In this document: in pieces, positions 1 to 5,209 of the stretch
Position numbering within the stretch: position 1 is the stretch's first letter
Layout: every line of letters begins with the position of its first letter
DNA from: Nocardioidaceae bacterium
Lineage (GTDB): Bacteria; Actinomycetota; Actinomycetes; Propionibacteriales; Nocardioidaceae
NCBI GenBank assembly: GCA_013811715.1
Contig: JACCUS010000352.1
Location: 1 to 6,370, forward strand
Length of the DNA: 6,370 nt
Direction: 5' to 3'
The notes under the pieces: model-generated
The model's database searches: none
Told to the model about the DNA's origin: nothing
The model's input: the letters and a program-made list of their open reading frames with translations, nothing else
Position numbers and translations under genes: made by a program

Positions 1-2
1 GC

Positions 3-152
3 GGCAGACCCAAGGGCGGCCGGCCCCGGCCACGCATCACGGCCGAGACGCAGCCGCCCGACTCCACCGAAGCGAGGAGGAGTCAAGGTGCAGCGCCCGC
101 AGCGCAGCGAGGACGAACGACCTTGACTCCGACAAGCGAAGGTGGACCATGA
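3..152 (+). CDS. Possible 3' end of an unidentified gene (partial)
   Basis: One plus-strand frame is open from the window edge to a TGA at 150-152. It would encode a basic, low-complexity tail starting with GRPKGGRPRPR, which resembles an AT-hook-like or disordered C-terminus. GC at third positions is high over roughly the first 26 codons and drops afterwards, so true coding may stop near position 80. An 11-bp inverted repeat (79-130) lies inside the second half, which argues against coding there. The other two plus frames are also open over the first 80 bases, so the frame choice is weak. No family is recognised. Confidence 0.2.
   Translation, partial: GRPKGGRPRPRITAETQPPDSTEARRSQGAAPAAQRGRTTLTPTSEGGP
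79..130. terminator. 11-bp inverted repeat, possible terminator or dispersed repeat
   Basis: GGAGTCAAGGT at 79-89 is perfectly complementary to ACCTTGACTCC at 120-130, with a 30-base loop. The long loop and lack of a T-run are not ideal for an intrinsic terminator, although actinobacterial terminators often lack the T-run. It lies where the left-hand gene would end. It could instead be part of a dispersed intergenic repeat. Confidence 0.35.
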
Positions 153-182
153 TCGGCGTCTCGAAGTAATGTAAGCAATGCC

Positions 183-199
183 CTGACACATAGTGTCAG
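183..199. promoter_or_regulatory. Perfect palindrome CTGACAC-ATA-GTGTCAG, operator-like
   Basis: Two perfect 7-bp arms are separated by 3 bp. Size and symmetry fit operators of TetR-family repressors, many of which bind TGACA/TGTCA-type half-sites. The site sits in AT-richer sequence just after TAATGTAAG (168-176). No complete gene starts next to it in the window, so the target promoter and direction are unknown. Confidence 0.35.
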
Positions 200-383
200 C
201 GATCCGCCGCCACATGACACGCCGCCCGGGTCCGCTCGACGCCTCAGACGAACCGCGCCACCTGAGATTCGTCTGCGGTGCCTCGACGAAGTCTCCGCTC
301 GAATCGCAAGACGAACCGGTGGCGCCCGACGTACAGGTTTCGGTCGGGCTGGTGATGAGTGACCTGACCCTGTTCGGCGCGAC

Positions 384-400
384 CGACCAGCCGGTGGTCG
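384..400. terminator. Short hairpin downstream of galE
   Basis: CGACCA (384-389) pairs with TGGTCG (395-400) across the loop GCCGG. It lies about 50 bases past the galE stop in the direction of transcription. There is no T-run, and a 6-bp stem is expected fairly often by chance in GC-rich DNA, so the call is weak. Confidence 0.2.
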
Positions 401-448
401 TGGATGGGCTGGGAGGCGCAGCAGGGCAGGGCATTCGCGGGACATGCG

Positions 449-1453
449 CTAGTCGAAGCCCAGGATCTCGTTGCGCTTCCTGCCCCAGTCAAGCGACGAC
501 GCGATGCCGTCACGCAGACTCAGCGAGCTGCGCCACCCGAGGAGGTCACGCGCCTTGTCGACGTTGGCGTAGGCGCCCACCGCGTCTCCCGGCCGGGGTG
601 GCGCCTCCCGCGTCGGAACGCTCGCGCCGTACACCTCCTCGAACGCGGCAAGCAGTTCGCGCACCGTGACCCCTTCGCCGGTACCGAGGTTGATGATCGT
701 GCTGCGAGCACCGACGGCGTCGAGTATGCCGTCGAAGCGCTCCACCGCAGCCACGTGTGCACGGGCGAGGTCCCAGACATGGATGTAGTCGCGGATGCCC
801 GTTCCGTCGCGAGTCGGGTAGCCGGTCCCGGTGATGAGGAACGCGTCCTTCAGCCCTTGCGCGGTCAGCATGAGCTGGCCGACCACGTGTGACGGCTCAC
901 GATCGTAGCCGCCCGAGGTGAGATCGGGGTCGGAGCCGATCGGGTTGAAGTAGCGAAGGATGACGGCGCGCAGATCCGTGCCCGCGCTGATGTCTTCGAG
1001 CGCCATCTCCATGACTCGCTTGGTGCGTGCGTACGGCGACGTGGGCGCCAACGGCGAAGTCTCGTCGACCTCGTAGTCATCCACCAGGTCGTACACCGAA
1101 GCCGAGGAGGAGAACACGATCCGGGTCTTGCCGAGCGAACGCAGCTCGTCGAAGAGTTCCAGCGACTTGGCCACGTTGTCTCGGTAGTACTCGTACGGCT
1201 GCTCGACCGACTCCGGCACGACGATGCGAGCAGCCATGTGGATCGTGCAGTCGAGGTCGGGGTGCTCGTTCACGATCCGCCGGACCAGTTCACGATCGGC
1301 GATGTCGCCCTCGTAGAAGATGCGTTCGCGGACGAACTCGCGCCGGCCCTTGAGCAGCGAGTCGAGCACGATGGGGGTGTGCCCGGCCTGTTCGAGCGCC
1401 GTCACCGTGATGCTTCCGATGTAGCCCGCGCCGCCGGTGACCAGGATCTTCAT
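449..1453 (-). CDS. galE: UDP-glucose 4-epimerase (GalE), 334 aa
   Basis: GalE interconverts UDP-glucose and UDP-galactose in the cytoplasm using bound NAD, feeding the Leloir pathway and supplying UDP-galactose for glycans. The protein starts with a Rossmann nucleotide-binding motif GGAGYIG (residues 7-13). It carries the SDR catalytic set: Ser117 in FSSSASVY (114-121) and the YxxxK pair Tyr141/Lys145. A typical GalE C-terminal half follows, including RYFNPIGSDP and the segment RDYIHVWDLARAHVAA. Length matches the family (about 330-340). The frame is open upstream to 1573, but the extra 40 residues lie before the Rossmann strand and look non-coding, so the ATG at 1451-1453 is chosen; no clear Shine-Dalgarno precedes it. 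The usual Gly after VY is Asp122 here. It is separated by 303 bp from the next gene, so probably has its own promoter. Substrates other than glucose/galactose are possible in this family. Confidence 0.95.
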   Translation of the reverse strand: MKILVTGGAGYIGSITVTALEQAGHTPIVLDSLLKGRREFVRERIFYEGDIADRELVRRIVNEHPDLDCTIHMAARIVVPESVEQPYEYYRDNVAKSLELFDELRSLGKTRIVFSSSASVYDLVDDYEVDETSPLAPTSPYARTKRVMEMALEDISAGTDLRAVILRYFNPIGSDPDLTSGGYDREPSHVVGQLMLTAQGLKDAFLITGTGYPTRDGTGIRDYIHVWDLARAHVAAVERFDGILDAVGARSTIINLGTGEGVTVRELLAAFEEVYGASVPTREAPPRPGDAVGAYANVDKARDLLGWRSSLSLRDGIASSLDWGRKRNEILGFD

Positions 1454-1756
1454 GGCGAGAGGGTAGCGGAGCGGAGCGTCGCCGCCACGGTCCGTCTGCG
1501 GCACTGCCGCCGCAAAGTCACTCCACAGGGCAGACGGATCGTCGCCACCGCGGCTCGTCTGGAAGGTCGCCACAGGAATGCCCTCGATAGCACAGACGAA
1601 TCGACGCCAGTCCGTGCAACGAGCCCACCTCTAACTGAGCCGCGCGCGACGGGTAACCCCCGGAGACCGCGTCCTCGGCCGGGCCCGGTCGACGACGGGT
1701 CACTCCCGAGCCGTGTCCTCGGCCGGCCTCGCTGACCGGATCCTGGCCGCGGCTCC
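1454..1756. other. Intergenic region between groES-like gene and galE
   Basis: This 303-bp gap should hold the end of the groES-like transcript and the galE promoter. No gene is supportable; frames through it are arginine-rich shadows. It contains an imperfect 21-bp direct repeat (1478-1498 and 1541-1561), a 9-bp inverted repeat (1491-1499 with 1530-1538), a 12-bp direct repeat GTCCTCGGCCGG (1671-1682 and 1715-1726), and a small CCGAG/CTCGG hairpin (1706-1722) that might help end the upstream transcript. I could not identify a convincing -35/-10 pair for galE. Confidence 0.6.
1478..1561. repeat. Imperfect direct and inverted repeats upstream of galE
   Basis: The 21-mer at 1478-1498 recurs at 1541-1561 with 18 of 21 bases identical, 63 bp apart. 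Between and within the copies, TCCGTCTGC (1491-1499) is perfectly complementary to GCAGACGGA (1530-1538). Both structures lie 25-108 bp before the galE start, in what would be its leader or promoter. They may be remnants of duplication or a regulatory structure; neither is proven. Confidence 0.4.
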
Positions 1757-2098
1757 TCAGAGGTAGAGGCCGGTCTGGCCGTCTTCGAGGCGCTCGGACG
1801 CGACCGCATGCAGGTCGCGCTCGCGCAGCAGGACGTAGTCCTCGCCGCGCACCTCGACCTCGGCCTTGTCCTCGGGGTCGAACAGCACCCGGTCACCGGC
1901 CTCGACGGTCCGCACGTTCGCCCCCACCCCGGCCACTCGGGCCCAGGCGAGGCGGCGGCCCATCTGGGCGGTCGCCGGGATGACGATGCCGGCAGACGAC
2001 CTCCGCTCCCCCGCCTCCGCGTCGAGCGACACGAGCACTCGGTCGTGCAACATGCGGATAGGGAGCTTGTCGTCCAGTCGGACCGACTTACGACTCAC
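1757..2098 (-). CDS. Standalone GroES-like co-chaperone (Cpn10 fold), 113 aa
   Basis: The protein matches the GroES/Cpn10 family: LHDRVLVSLD (17-26) is the first beta strand region. A mobile-loop-like segment, GERRSSAGIVIPATA (30-44), retains the hydrophobic IVI tripeptide through which GroES contacts GroEL. AGDRVLFDPED (67-77) and EDYVLLRERDLHAV (86-99) follow. It belongs to a divergent actinobacterial branch that is found without a groEL next to it and ends in GQTGLYL. No groEL is in the window. The start is a GTG at 2096-2098, 27 bp after the stop of the DUF3618 gene, with only a weak AGAAAG upstream. An ATG at codon 16 (2051-2053) would give a 98-residue protein of classic GroES length, but I recall the KLPIRMLHDRVLV stretch as common in homologues, so GTG is preferred. 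It is co-transcribed with DUF3618. Whether it works with GroEL or has its own job is unknown. Confidence 0.87.
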   Translation of the reverse strand: MSRKSVRLDDKLPIRMLHDRVLVSLDAEAGERRSSAGIVIPATAQMGRRLAWARVAGVGANVRTVEAGDRVLFDPEDKAEVEVRGEDYVLLRERDLHAVASERLEDGQTGLYL

Positions 2099-2125
2099 GA
2101 GGGTCTTTCTGGGTTGGCGCGGCGC

Positions 2126-2404
2126 TCAGCCGACCAGCTTGCGGATCACGATGATGGTGACGATCACGCCGAGCGCGATCCCCGCGATCTTGGCGATCTT
2201 GTCCTTGTCGGGTGAGCCGTCGGCGTGCACGAACTGCGCTTTGGTGCTCTCCACCTGGCGCTTGGCGATCGTCTTCGGGTGGGCGCGGTAGACCAGGTGG
2301 TCGATCGTTCCGGCGAGCCGGTTGCGCGTCTCCGCGATGTCCGCGGCGATCTCGTCGGCCGTGCGGCCTGCCGTGCTGTCGGCCGTGCGGTCTGCCGTTG
2401 TCAC
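2126..2404 (-). CDS. DUF3618 small membrane protein, 92 aa
   Basis: This is a small protein of unknown function with one membrane span. An N-terminal soluble helix holds the DUF3618 pattern ADEIAADIAETRNRLAGTID (16-35). A charged linker (41-71) and a hydrophobic segment at about 72-88 ending in RKLVG follow, so the C-terminus is anchored in the membrane. A GTG at 2446 would add 14 residues, but the GTG at 2402-2404 has a near-perfect AGGAGG four bases upstream and is chosen. Residues 2-9 and 10-17 are a tandem repeat (TTADRTAD/STAGRTAD). It lies 27 bp before the GroES-like gene in the same direction, indicating an operon. DUF3618 genes are commonly seen near bcp and GroES-like genes in actinobacteria; here a transporter operon lies between it and bcp. 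The function is unknown; a structural or stress-related envelope role is only a guess. Confidence 0.88.
   Translation of the reverse strand: MTTADRTADSTAGRTADEIAADIAETRNRLAGTIDHLVYRAHPKTIAKRQVESTKAQFVHADGSPDKDKIAKIAGIALGVIVTIIVIRKLVG
2354..2401. repeat. 24-bp in-frame tandem repeat in the DUF3618 gene
   Basis: Copies 2354-2377 and 2378-2401 match at 21 of 24 bases. They duplicate eight codons right after the start codon, giving TTADRTAD then STAGRTAD. The unit is a multiple of three, so the reading frame is kept. It is likely a slippage duplication in a disordered N-terminus. Confidence 0.8.
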
Positions 2405-2408
2405 GATT

Positions 2409-2414
2409 CCTCCT
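2409..2414 (-). promoter_or_regulatory. Strong ribosome binding site fixing the DUF3618 start
   Basis: AGGAGG on the minus strand lies four bases before the GTG at 2402-2404. It decides this start over the GTG at 2444-2446, which has no such site. Confidence 0.8.
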
Positions 2415-2494
2415 GCGGTCGATGTGCGCTGGTCAGAGTCTTGCACGTTCGCCCTTACCCCGCTGTGGCGGCTGCTATGCCCGCGGCTAGGGAG

Positions 2495-3286
2495 TCACCG
2501 CCGGGGACGCGCCGTACGCGGATCGAAGCCGAACGGCAGCTCCAGCCGGTGCGCCCGCATCAGCGCGTCGTCGGCGAGTACGTCGACGGTGGCGCCGTCC
2601 GCGACGATCACCCCCTCCGACAGGACCACCGACCGCGGGCACAGCTCGAGCGCGTAGGGGAGGTCGTGGGTCACCATCAACACGGTGACGTCGAGCTGCA
2701 ACAAGATGTCGGCGAGCTCGCGCCGGCTGGCCGGGTCGAGGTTCGACGACGGCTCGTCCAGCACCAAGATCTCTGGCCGCATCGCCAGCACGGTCGCCAC
2801 CGCCACCCGCCGGCGCTGTCCGTACGAGAGGTGATGGGGCGGCCGATCGGCGAATTCGGCCATCCCCACCTGCGCGAGCGCGTGCTCCACGCGGTCGGCC
2901 AGCTCCGATCCGCGCAGGCCCAGGTTGGCGGGGCCGAACGCCACGTCGTCGGCGACCGACGGCATGAACAGCTGGTCGTCGGGGTCCTGGAAGACGAGGC
3001 CGACCCGACGCCGTACCTCGGCCATGTTCTGCTTGTCCACCGCCATGCCCGACACCTCGACCCGGCCGACGGCGGCCTCGATGATGCCGTTGAGATGCAG
3101 CACCAGCGTCGTCTTGCCGGCGCCGTTGGGCCCGAGCAGGGCGACCCGCTCGCCCCGGTGCACGTCGAGGTCGATGCCGTACAGCGCTTGGTAGCCGTCG
3201 GGGTATGCGTACGCCAGACCGGACACGCTGAGCACGGGCACGGCCGGGTCGGGTGCCGTGGCGTCGGACACGGTCGCATCGCTCAT
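2495..3286 (-). CDS. cbiO: ECF transporter ATPase (A component), CbiO/NikO type, 263 aa
   Basis: This is the ATP-hydrolysing subunit of a group II ECF transporter for cobalt or nickel, acting at the inner face of the membrane with CbiQ. All ABC ATPase motifs are intact: Walker A GPNGAGKTT (52-60), Q-loop VFQDPDDQLF (98-107), signature LSYGQ (153-157), Walker B ILVLDE (173-178) with the catalytic Glu178, and the H-loop His207. The FQDPDDQLF form is typical of CbiO/EcfA. The frame is open up to 3580, but that extension overlaps cbiQ in another frame and is cysteine/arginine-rich noise; the ATG at 3284-3286 is the natural start. No Shine-Dalgarno precedes it. Instead its ATG overlaps the stop of a 7-codon ORF made by a 20-bp duplication, so translation probably depends on coupling to cbiQ. 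It is the last gene of the transporter operon; DUF3618 follows after 90 bp. Confidence 0.95.
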   Translation of the reverse strand: MSDATVSDATAPDPAVPVLSVSGLAYAYPDGYQALYGIDLDVHRGERVALLGPNGAGKTTLVLHLNGIIEAAVGRVEVSGMAVDKQNMAEVRRRVGLVFQDPDDQLFMPSVADDVAFGPANLGLRGSELADRVEHALAQVGMAEFADRPPHHLSYGQRRRVAVATVLAMRPEILVLDEPSSNLDPASRRELADILLQLDVTVLMVTHDLPYALELCPRSVVLSEGVIVADGATVDVLADDALMRAHRLELPFGFDPRTARPRR

Positions 3287-3317
3287 CGCAAGACCCAGAC
3301 GCTCATCGCAGGACCCA
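3280..3317. repeat. 20-bp tandem duplication across the cbiQ/cbiO junction
   Basis: Bases 3280-3297 and 3300-3317 match at 17 of 18 positions with a 20-bp period. Each copy holds, on the minus strand, TGGGTCYTGCGATGAGCG: the last codons of cbiQ, its TGA, and an overlapping ATG. The ancestral junction was therefore probably a simple ATGA overlap of cbiQ stop and cbiO start, later duplicated. Confidence 0.85.
3283..3306 (-). CDS. 7-residue coupling ORF (MSVWVLR) between cbiQ and cbiO
   Basis: On the minus strand, an ATG at 3304-3306 overlaps the cbiQ stop as ATGA. It reads seven codons (MSVWVLR) and stops with a TGA at 3283-3285 that overlaps the cbiO ATG, again as ATGA. The peptide repeats the WVLR end of CbiQ, because it arises from the tandem duplication. 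The peptide itself probably has no function. Its value would be to hand terminating ribosomes from cbiQ to cbiO, since cbiO is out of frame with the first ATG and lacks a ribosome binding site. Translation is inferred, not shown. Confidence 0.5.
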   Translation of the reverse strand: MSVWVLR

Positions 3318-4064
3318 CGCAGAGCAAGCAACGACTGCTGCGACGGCGGGTAGCGACAGGGCGACCGACCAGTCTCGCCGCCTGGTCTGGGTGCCGCCGA
3401 GGCCGGGCAGCGCCCCGTCGTACCCTCGCGACAGCATCGCCAGGTGCACCCGCTCGCCGCGCTCGTAGGAGCGGACGAAGAGCGCACCGGCGCTGTGGGC
3501 CAGCACCGGCCAGTGGCGCGGGTCGCGCGCGATGAAGCCGCGTGACTCCCGGGCGATCCGCATCCGGCGCAGCTGGTCACTGGTGACGTCCAGGTAGCGC
3601 ACCATCATCGCCATGATCGAGACGATCTGCCCGGGCAGCTTGCCCTCGAGCCCGGCGATGATGTCGCGCGGCTCGGTCGTCGCCGCCAACAGCAGCCCGG
3701 CGACCACCCCCAAGGTGGCCTTGGCCAGCAGCGACAGGCCCGCGGCCAGGCCGCTCTGCGACACCGACAGGCCGAGCACCTCGGTGCGCTCCCCGACCGC
3801 GATGAACGGCAGCAGCAGCGCGAAGACGACGAACGGCAACTCGACGACCATCCGTTTGGCGATGTACGGCGGCGGCACCCGCGACCAGGCCAGCGCCACC
3901 GCGAGCGCCAGCGCATCGACCCCGTAAGCCCAGTACTCCCCGCGCGGGACCGCCACCACGGCCAGCACGAAGAACACCAAGGCGATGATCTTGCACTGCG
4001 CCGGCATCCGGTGCAGACCGGAGTGACCGTGGTAGTGGAGCCTGTGCCCGTGTCCTGCTCCCAC
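3303..4064 (-). CDS. cbiQ: ECF transporter transmembrane T component, CbiQ type, 253 aa
   Basis: CbiQ is the membrane scaffold that couples the ATPase to the substrate-binding subunit. The N-terminus is His-rich (GHGHRLHYHGHSGLH, residues 4-18), common in actinobacterial CbiQ proteins of metal transporters. Hydrophobic spans are at about 25-40, 47-60, 73-90, 105-128 and 235-251. The cytoplasmic coupling helices carry the two Arg-Gly motifs expected of T components: ARESRG (171-176) and MLSRG (210-214), which contact the ATPase. Length is normal. The start is a GTG at 4062-4064, nine bases after the stop of the PDGLE gene, with a distant GGAG upstream. The stop at 3303-3305 is followed by the duplicated junction before cbiO. 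Co-transcription with its neighbours is evident from spacing. Confidence 0.93.
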   Translation of the reverse strand: MGAGHGHRLHYHGHSGLHRMPAQCKIIALVFFVLAVVAVPRGEYWAYGVDALALAVALAWSRVPPPYIAKRMVVELPFVVFALLLPFIAVGERTEVLGLSVSQSGLAAGLSLLAKATLGVVAGLLLAATTEPRDIIAGLEGKLPGQIVSIMAMMVRYLDVTSDQLRRMRIARESRGFIARDPRHWPVLAHSAGALFVRSYERGERVHLAMLSRGYDGALPGLGGTQTRRRDWSVALSLPAVAAVVACSAWVLR

Positions 4065-4073
4065 GCCTGGCCG

Positions 4074-4391
4074 CTACTCCGCGGCCGGGTCGCTGCGACG
4101 ACGTAGGGCGTAGCCCAAGCCGCCGGCCAGGAGCAGCACGACAGCCACGCCCGCGACGCCGGCCGTCGCGCCACTGACGCGCTCGTTGTCGACACCCTTC
4201 GCGGCGTAGCCCGCCAGCGGGGAGTCGGCCGTGGCGGTGTCCTTCTCGGTGTGGTCGATACCCTTATCGATCGCGACCCTGTTGAGTCCGTCAGGGCTCG
4301 ACGACGCGTAGTAGCTGAGGACGCCAGCACAGACCAGGCAGACGATCAACGCGGCGATGACGAAGACGCGGGTCGAGACCCTGCTCCTCAT
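4074..4391 (-). CDS. PDGLE-domain small membrane subunit (CbiN/NikN role), 105 aa
   Basis: This small protein has two membrane spans (about 8-26 and 76-95) flanking an extracytoplasmic loop. The loop begins with the diagnostic SPDGLNRV (32-39) and ends with SPLAGYAAKGV (57-67), matching the PDGLE domain found fused to or next to CbiM/NikM. It fills the place of CbiN/NikN, the small subunit needed by metal ECF transporters to load Ni2+ or Co2+ into the M protein. The ATG at 4389-4391 overlaps the cbiM stop by four bases (ATGA), indicating translational coupling. The C-terminus is basic then acidic (RRRSDPAAE), consistent with a cytoplasmic end. PDGLE subunits occur in both nickel and cobalt systems, so this gene does not settle the metal. 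Confidence 0.88.
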   Translation of the reverse strand: MRSRVSTRVFVIAALIVCLVCAGVLSYYASSSPDGLNRVAIDKGIDHTEKDTATADSPLAGYAAKGVDNERVSGATAGVAGVAVVLLLAGGLGYALRRRSDPAAE

Positions 4392-5089
4392 GAGGTCGCC
4401 TCCGCCGGACGGCCGGCGCGGATCTCGAGTTCGCGCTCGCCGAGGAGCCCGCGGGCGCCGTAGACCAAATCGGGACGGACCGCGAGCACGCTGCTCACGG
4501 TGAGTGCGGTGATGATCGCCTCACCGATGCCGATCAGCACATGCCAACCAACCATCGCGGTCACCAAGGTGGCCAGCGGGATGTTCGCGGTGCCGCCGAC
4601 CTCGTACAGGACGGCGAAGGCCAACGCCGAGACTGGCACGGAAATCAGTGCGGCGAGGAACGAGCCGACCACGACCCCGGCTGTCGAGTGACGCGCGACC
4701 GCGGTGACGCCACGGAAGACGAGCCAGCCGACGAGCACGGTCACGATGCCCATCAAAGTGATGTTTGTCCCCAGAGCAGTGACGCCGCCGTCGGCGAAGA
4801 GCAGCGACTGGACCAACAGCACGACGCTCATACACAAGACCGCGGTCCACGGCCCGACGAGGATCACCGCCAGCGCGCCGCCGAGGAGGTGCCCGCTTGT
4901 GCCTGCGCCGACGGGGAAGTTGAGCATCTGGGTGGCGAAGATGAACGCGGCGACGAGTCCGGCCATCGGCGCGGTCCGCTCGTTGAGCTCGTTGCTGGCC
5001 CTGCGCAGCGCAACCGTGACAGCCCCGGCCGCCACGACCGCAGTGGCCACGGAGGTCGGCGCGTCGAGGAAGCCGTCGGGAACGTGCAT
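4388..5089 (-). CDS. cbiM: Ni/Co ECF transporter substrate-binding subunit, CbiM/NikM, 233 aa
   Basis: This is the substrate-capturing membrane subunit of the ECF system. The protein begins MHVPDGF, the invariant start in which the free N-terminus and His2 bind the metal; His67 (SGHLLGG, 65-71) matches the third ligand known from NikM. Other family marks are NFPVGAGTSGHLLGG (57-71), QSLLFADGGVTALGTN (94-109) and GIGEAIIT (187-194). Six to seven hydrophobic spans are visible. The frame is open to 5641, but only the ATG at 5087-5089 yields the MHxPDG start, and it has a strong AGGAGG six to seven bases upstream. The stop overlaps the next gene. No cobalamin riboswitch fits in the 120-bp gap; a Nur-like box sits on the probable promoter, so nickel is favoured over cobalt. 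The metal remains an inference. Confidence 0.94.
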   Translation of the reverse strand: MHVPDGFLDAPTSVATAVVAAGAVTVALRRASNELNERTAPMAGLVAAFIFATQMLNFPVGAGTSGHLLGGALAVILVGPWTAVLCMSVVLLVQSLLFADGGVTALGTNITLMGIVTVLVGWLVFRGVTAVARHSTAGVVVGSFLAALISVPVSALAFAVLYEVGGTANIPLATLVTAMVGWHVLIGIGEAIITALTVSSVLAVRPDLVYGARGLLGERELEIRAGRPAEATS

Positions 5090-5143
5090 GCTGTTCCTCC
5101 TACTCGTCGCCGCGTGCGAGGATCGTCCTCGACCGGTTGGGGA

Positions 5144-5188
5144 AATATATCCTGCTGCCCATCCTACGCAATTGCGAAGACTTTGCAA
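5144..5188 (-). promoter_or_regulatory. Probable cbiM operon promoter
   Basis: Reading leftwards there are two overlapping candidates. One is TTGCAA (5188-5183), a 16-bp spacer, then TAGGAT (5166-5161). The other is TTGCGT (5171-5166), a 16-bp spacer, then TATATT (5149-5144). Either would start transcription 40-75 bases before the cbiM ribosome binding site. The TATATT element stands out in very GC-rich DNA. The Nur-like box overlaps or abuts the -35 element of both. Confidence 0.5.
5172..5188. promoter_or_regulatory. Nur-box-like operator TTGCGA-N5-TTGCAA
   Basis: The site reads TTGCGA, AGACT, TTGCAA. The Nur box described in Streptomyces coelicolor is tTGCaa-N5-ttGCAA, so 11 of 12 consensus positions match with exact spacing. 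Nur is a Fur-family repressor that uses nickel to shut down nickel uptake genes. The site covers the -35/spacer region of the likely cbiM promoter and ends 21 bp before the bcp ATG. An adjoining perfect palindrome CGCAATTGCG (5167-5176) adds a third, overlapping half-site. No nur gene is in the window. Another Fur-family or unrelated dimeric regulator is possible. Confidence 0.6.
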
Positions 5189-5209
5189 TAAGAGACCTTG
5201 GAGGACCAG

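Larger units (their letters stand above)
153..448. other. Intergenic region without a supportable gene
   Basis: Open frames exist here on both strands (plus from 193, minus from 513 to 244). Both run into galE in the wrong frame, lack a ribosome binding site, and give arginine-rich or unrecognisable proteins. The only structures I see are the palindrome at 183-199 and a short hairpin at 384-400. The region could hold decayed coding sequence, since codon composition in two frames is not clearly non-coding. Confidence 0.5.

Noticed and set aside
193..669. 158-residue plus-strand open frame
   Set aside because: Its second half is antisense to galE and becomes Arg/Pro-rich; the first half has no family match or start signal.
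404..892. 162-residue plus-strand open frame
   Set aside because: Antisense to galE; no recognisable domains or ribosome binding site.
1454..1573. 40-residue N-terminal extension of galE
   Set aside because: GalE proteins begin at the Rossmann strand (MKILVTGGAGYIG); the extension is not conserved in type and has no ribosome binding site.
2225..3535. 436-residue plus-strand open frame
   Set aside because: Antisense to the intact cbiO and the end of cbiQ; His/Arg/Val-rich composition is that of a shadow frame in GC-rich DNA, with no family resemblance.
4541..5191. 216-residue plus-strand open frame
   Set aside because: Antisense to cbiM and through its promoter; Asp/Gly/Arg-rich shadow.
5090..5197. 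Cobalamin riboswitch ahead of the cbiM operon
   Set aside because: The gap is too short for the roughly 200-base element, and I see no B12-box-like core.
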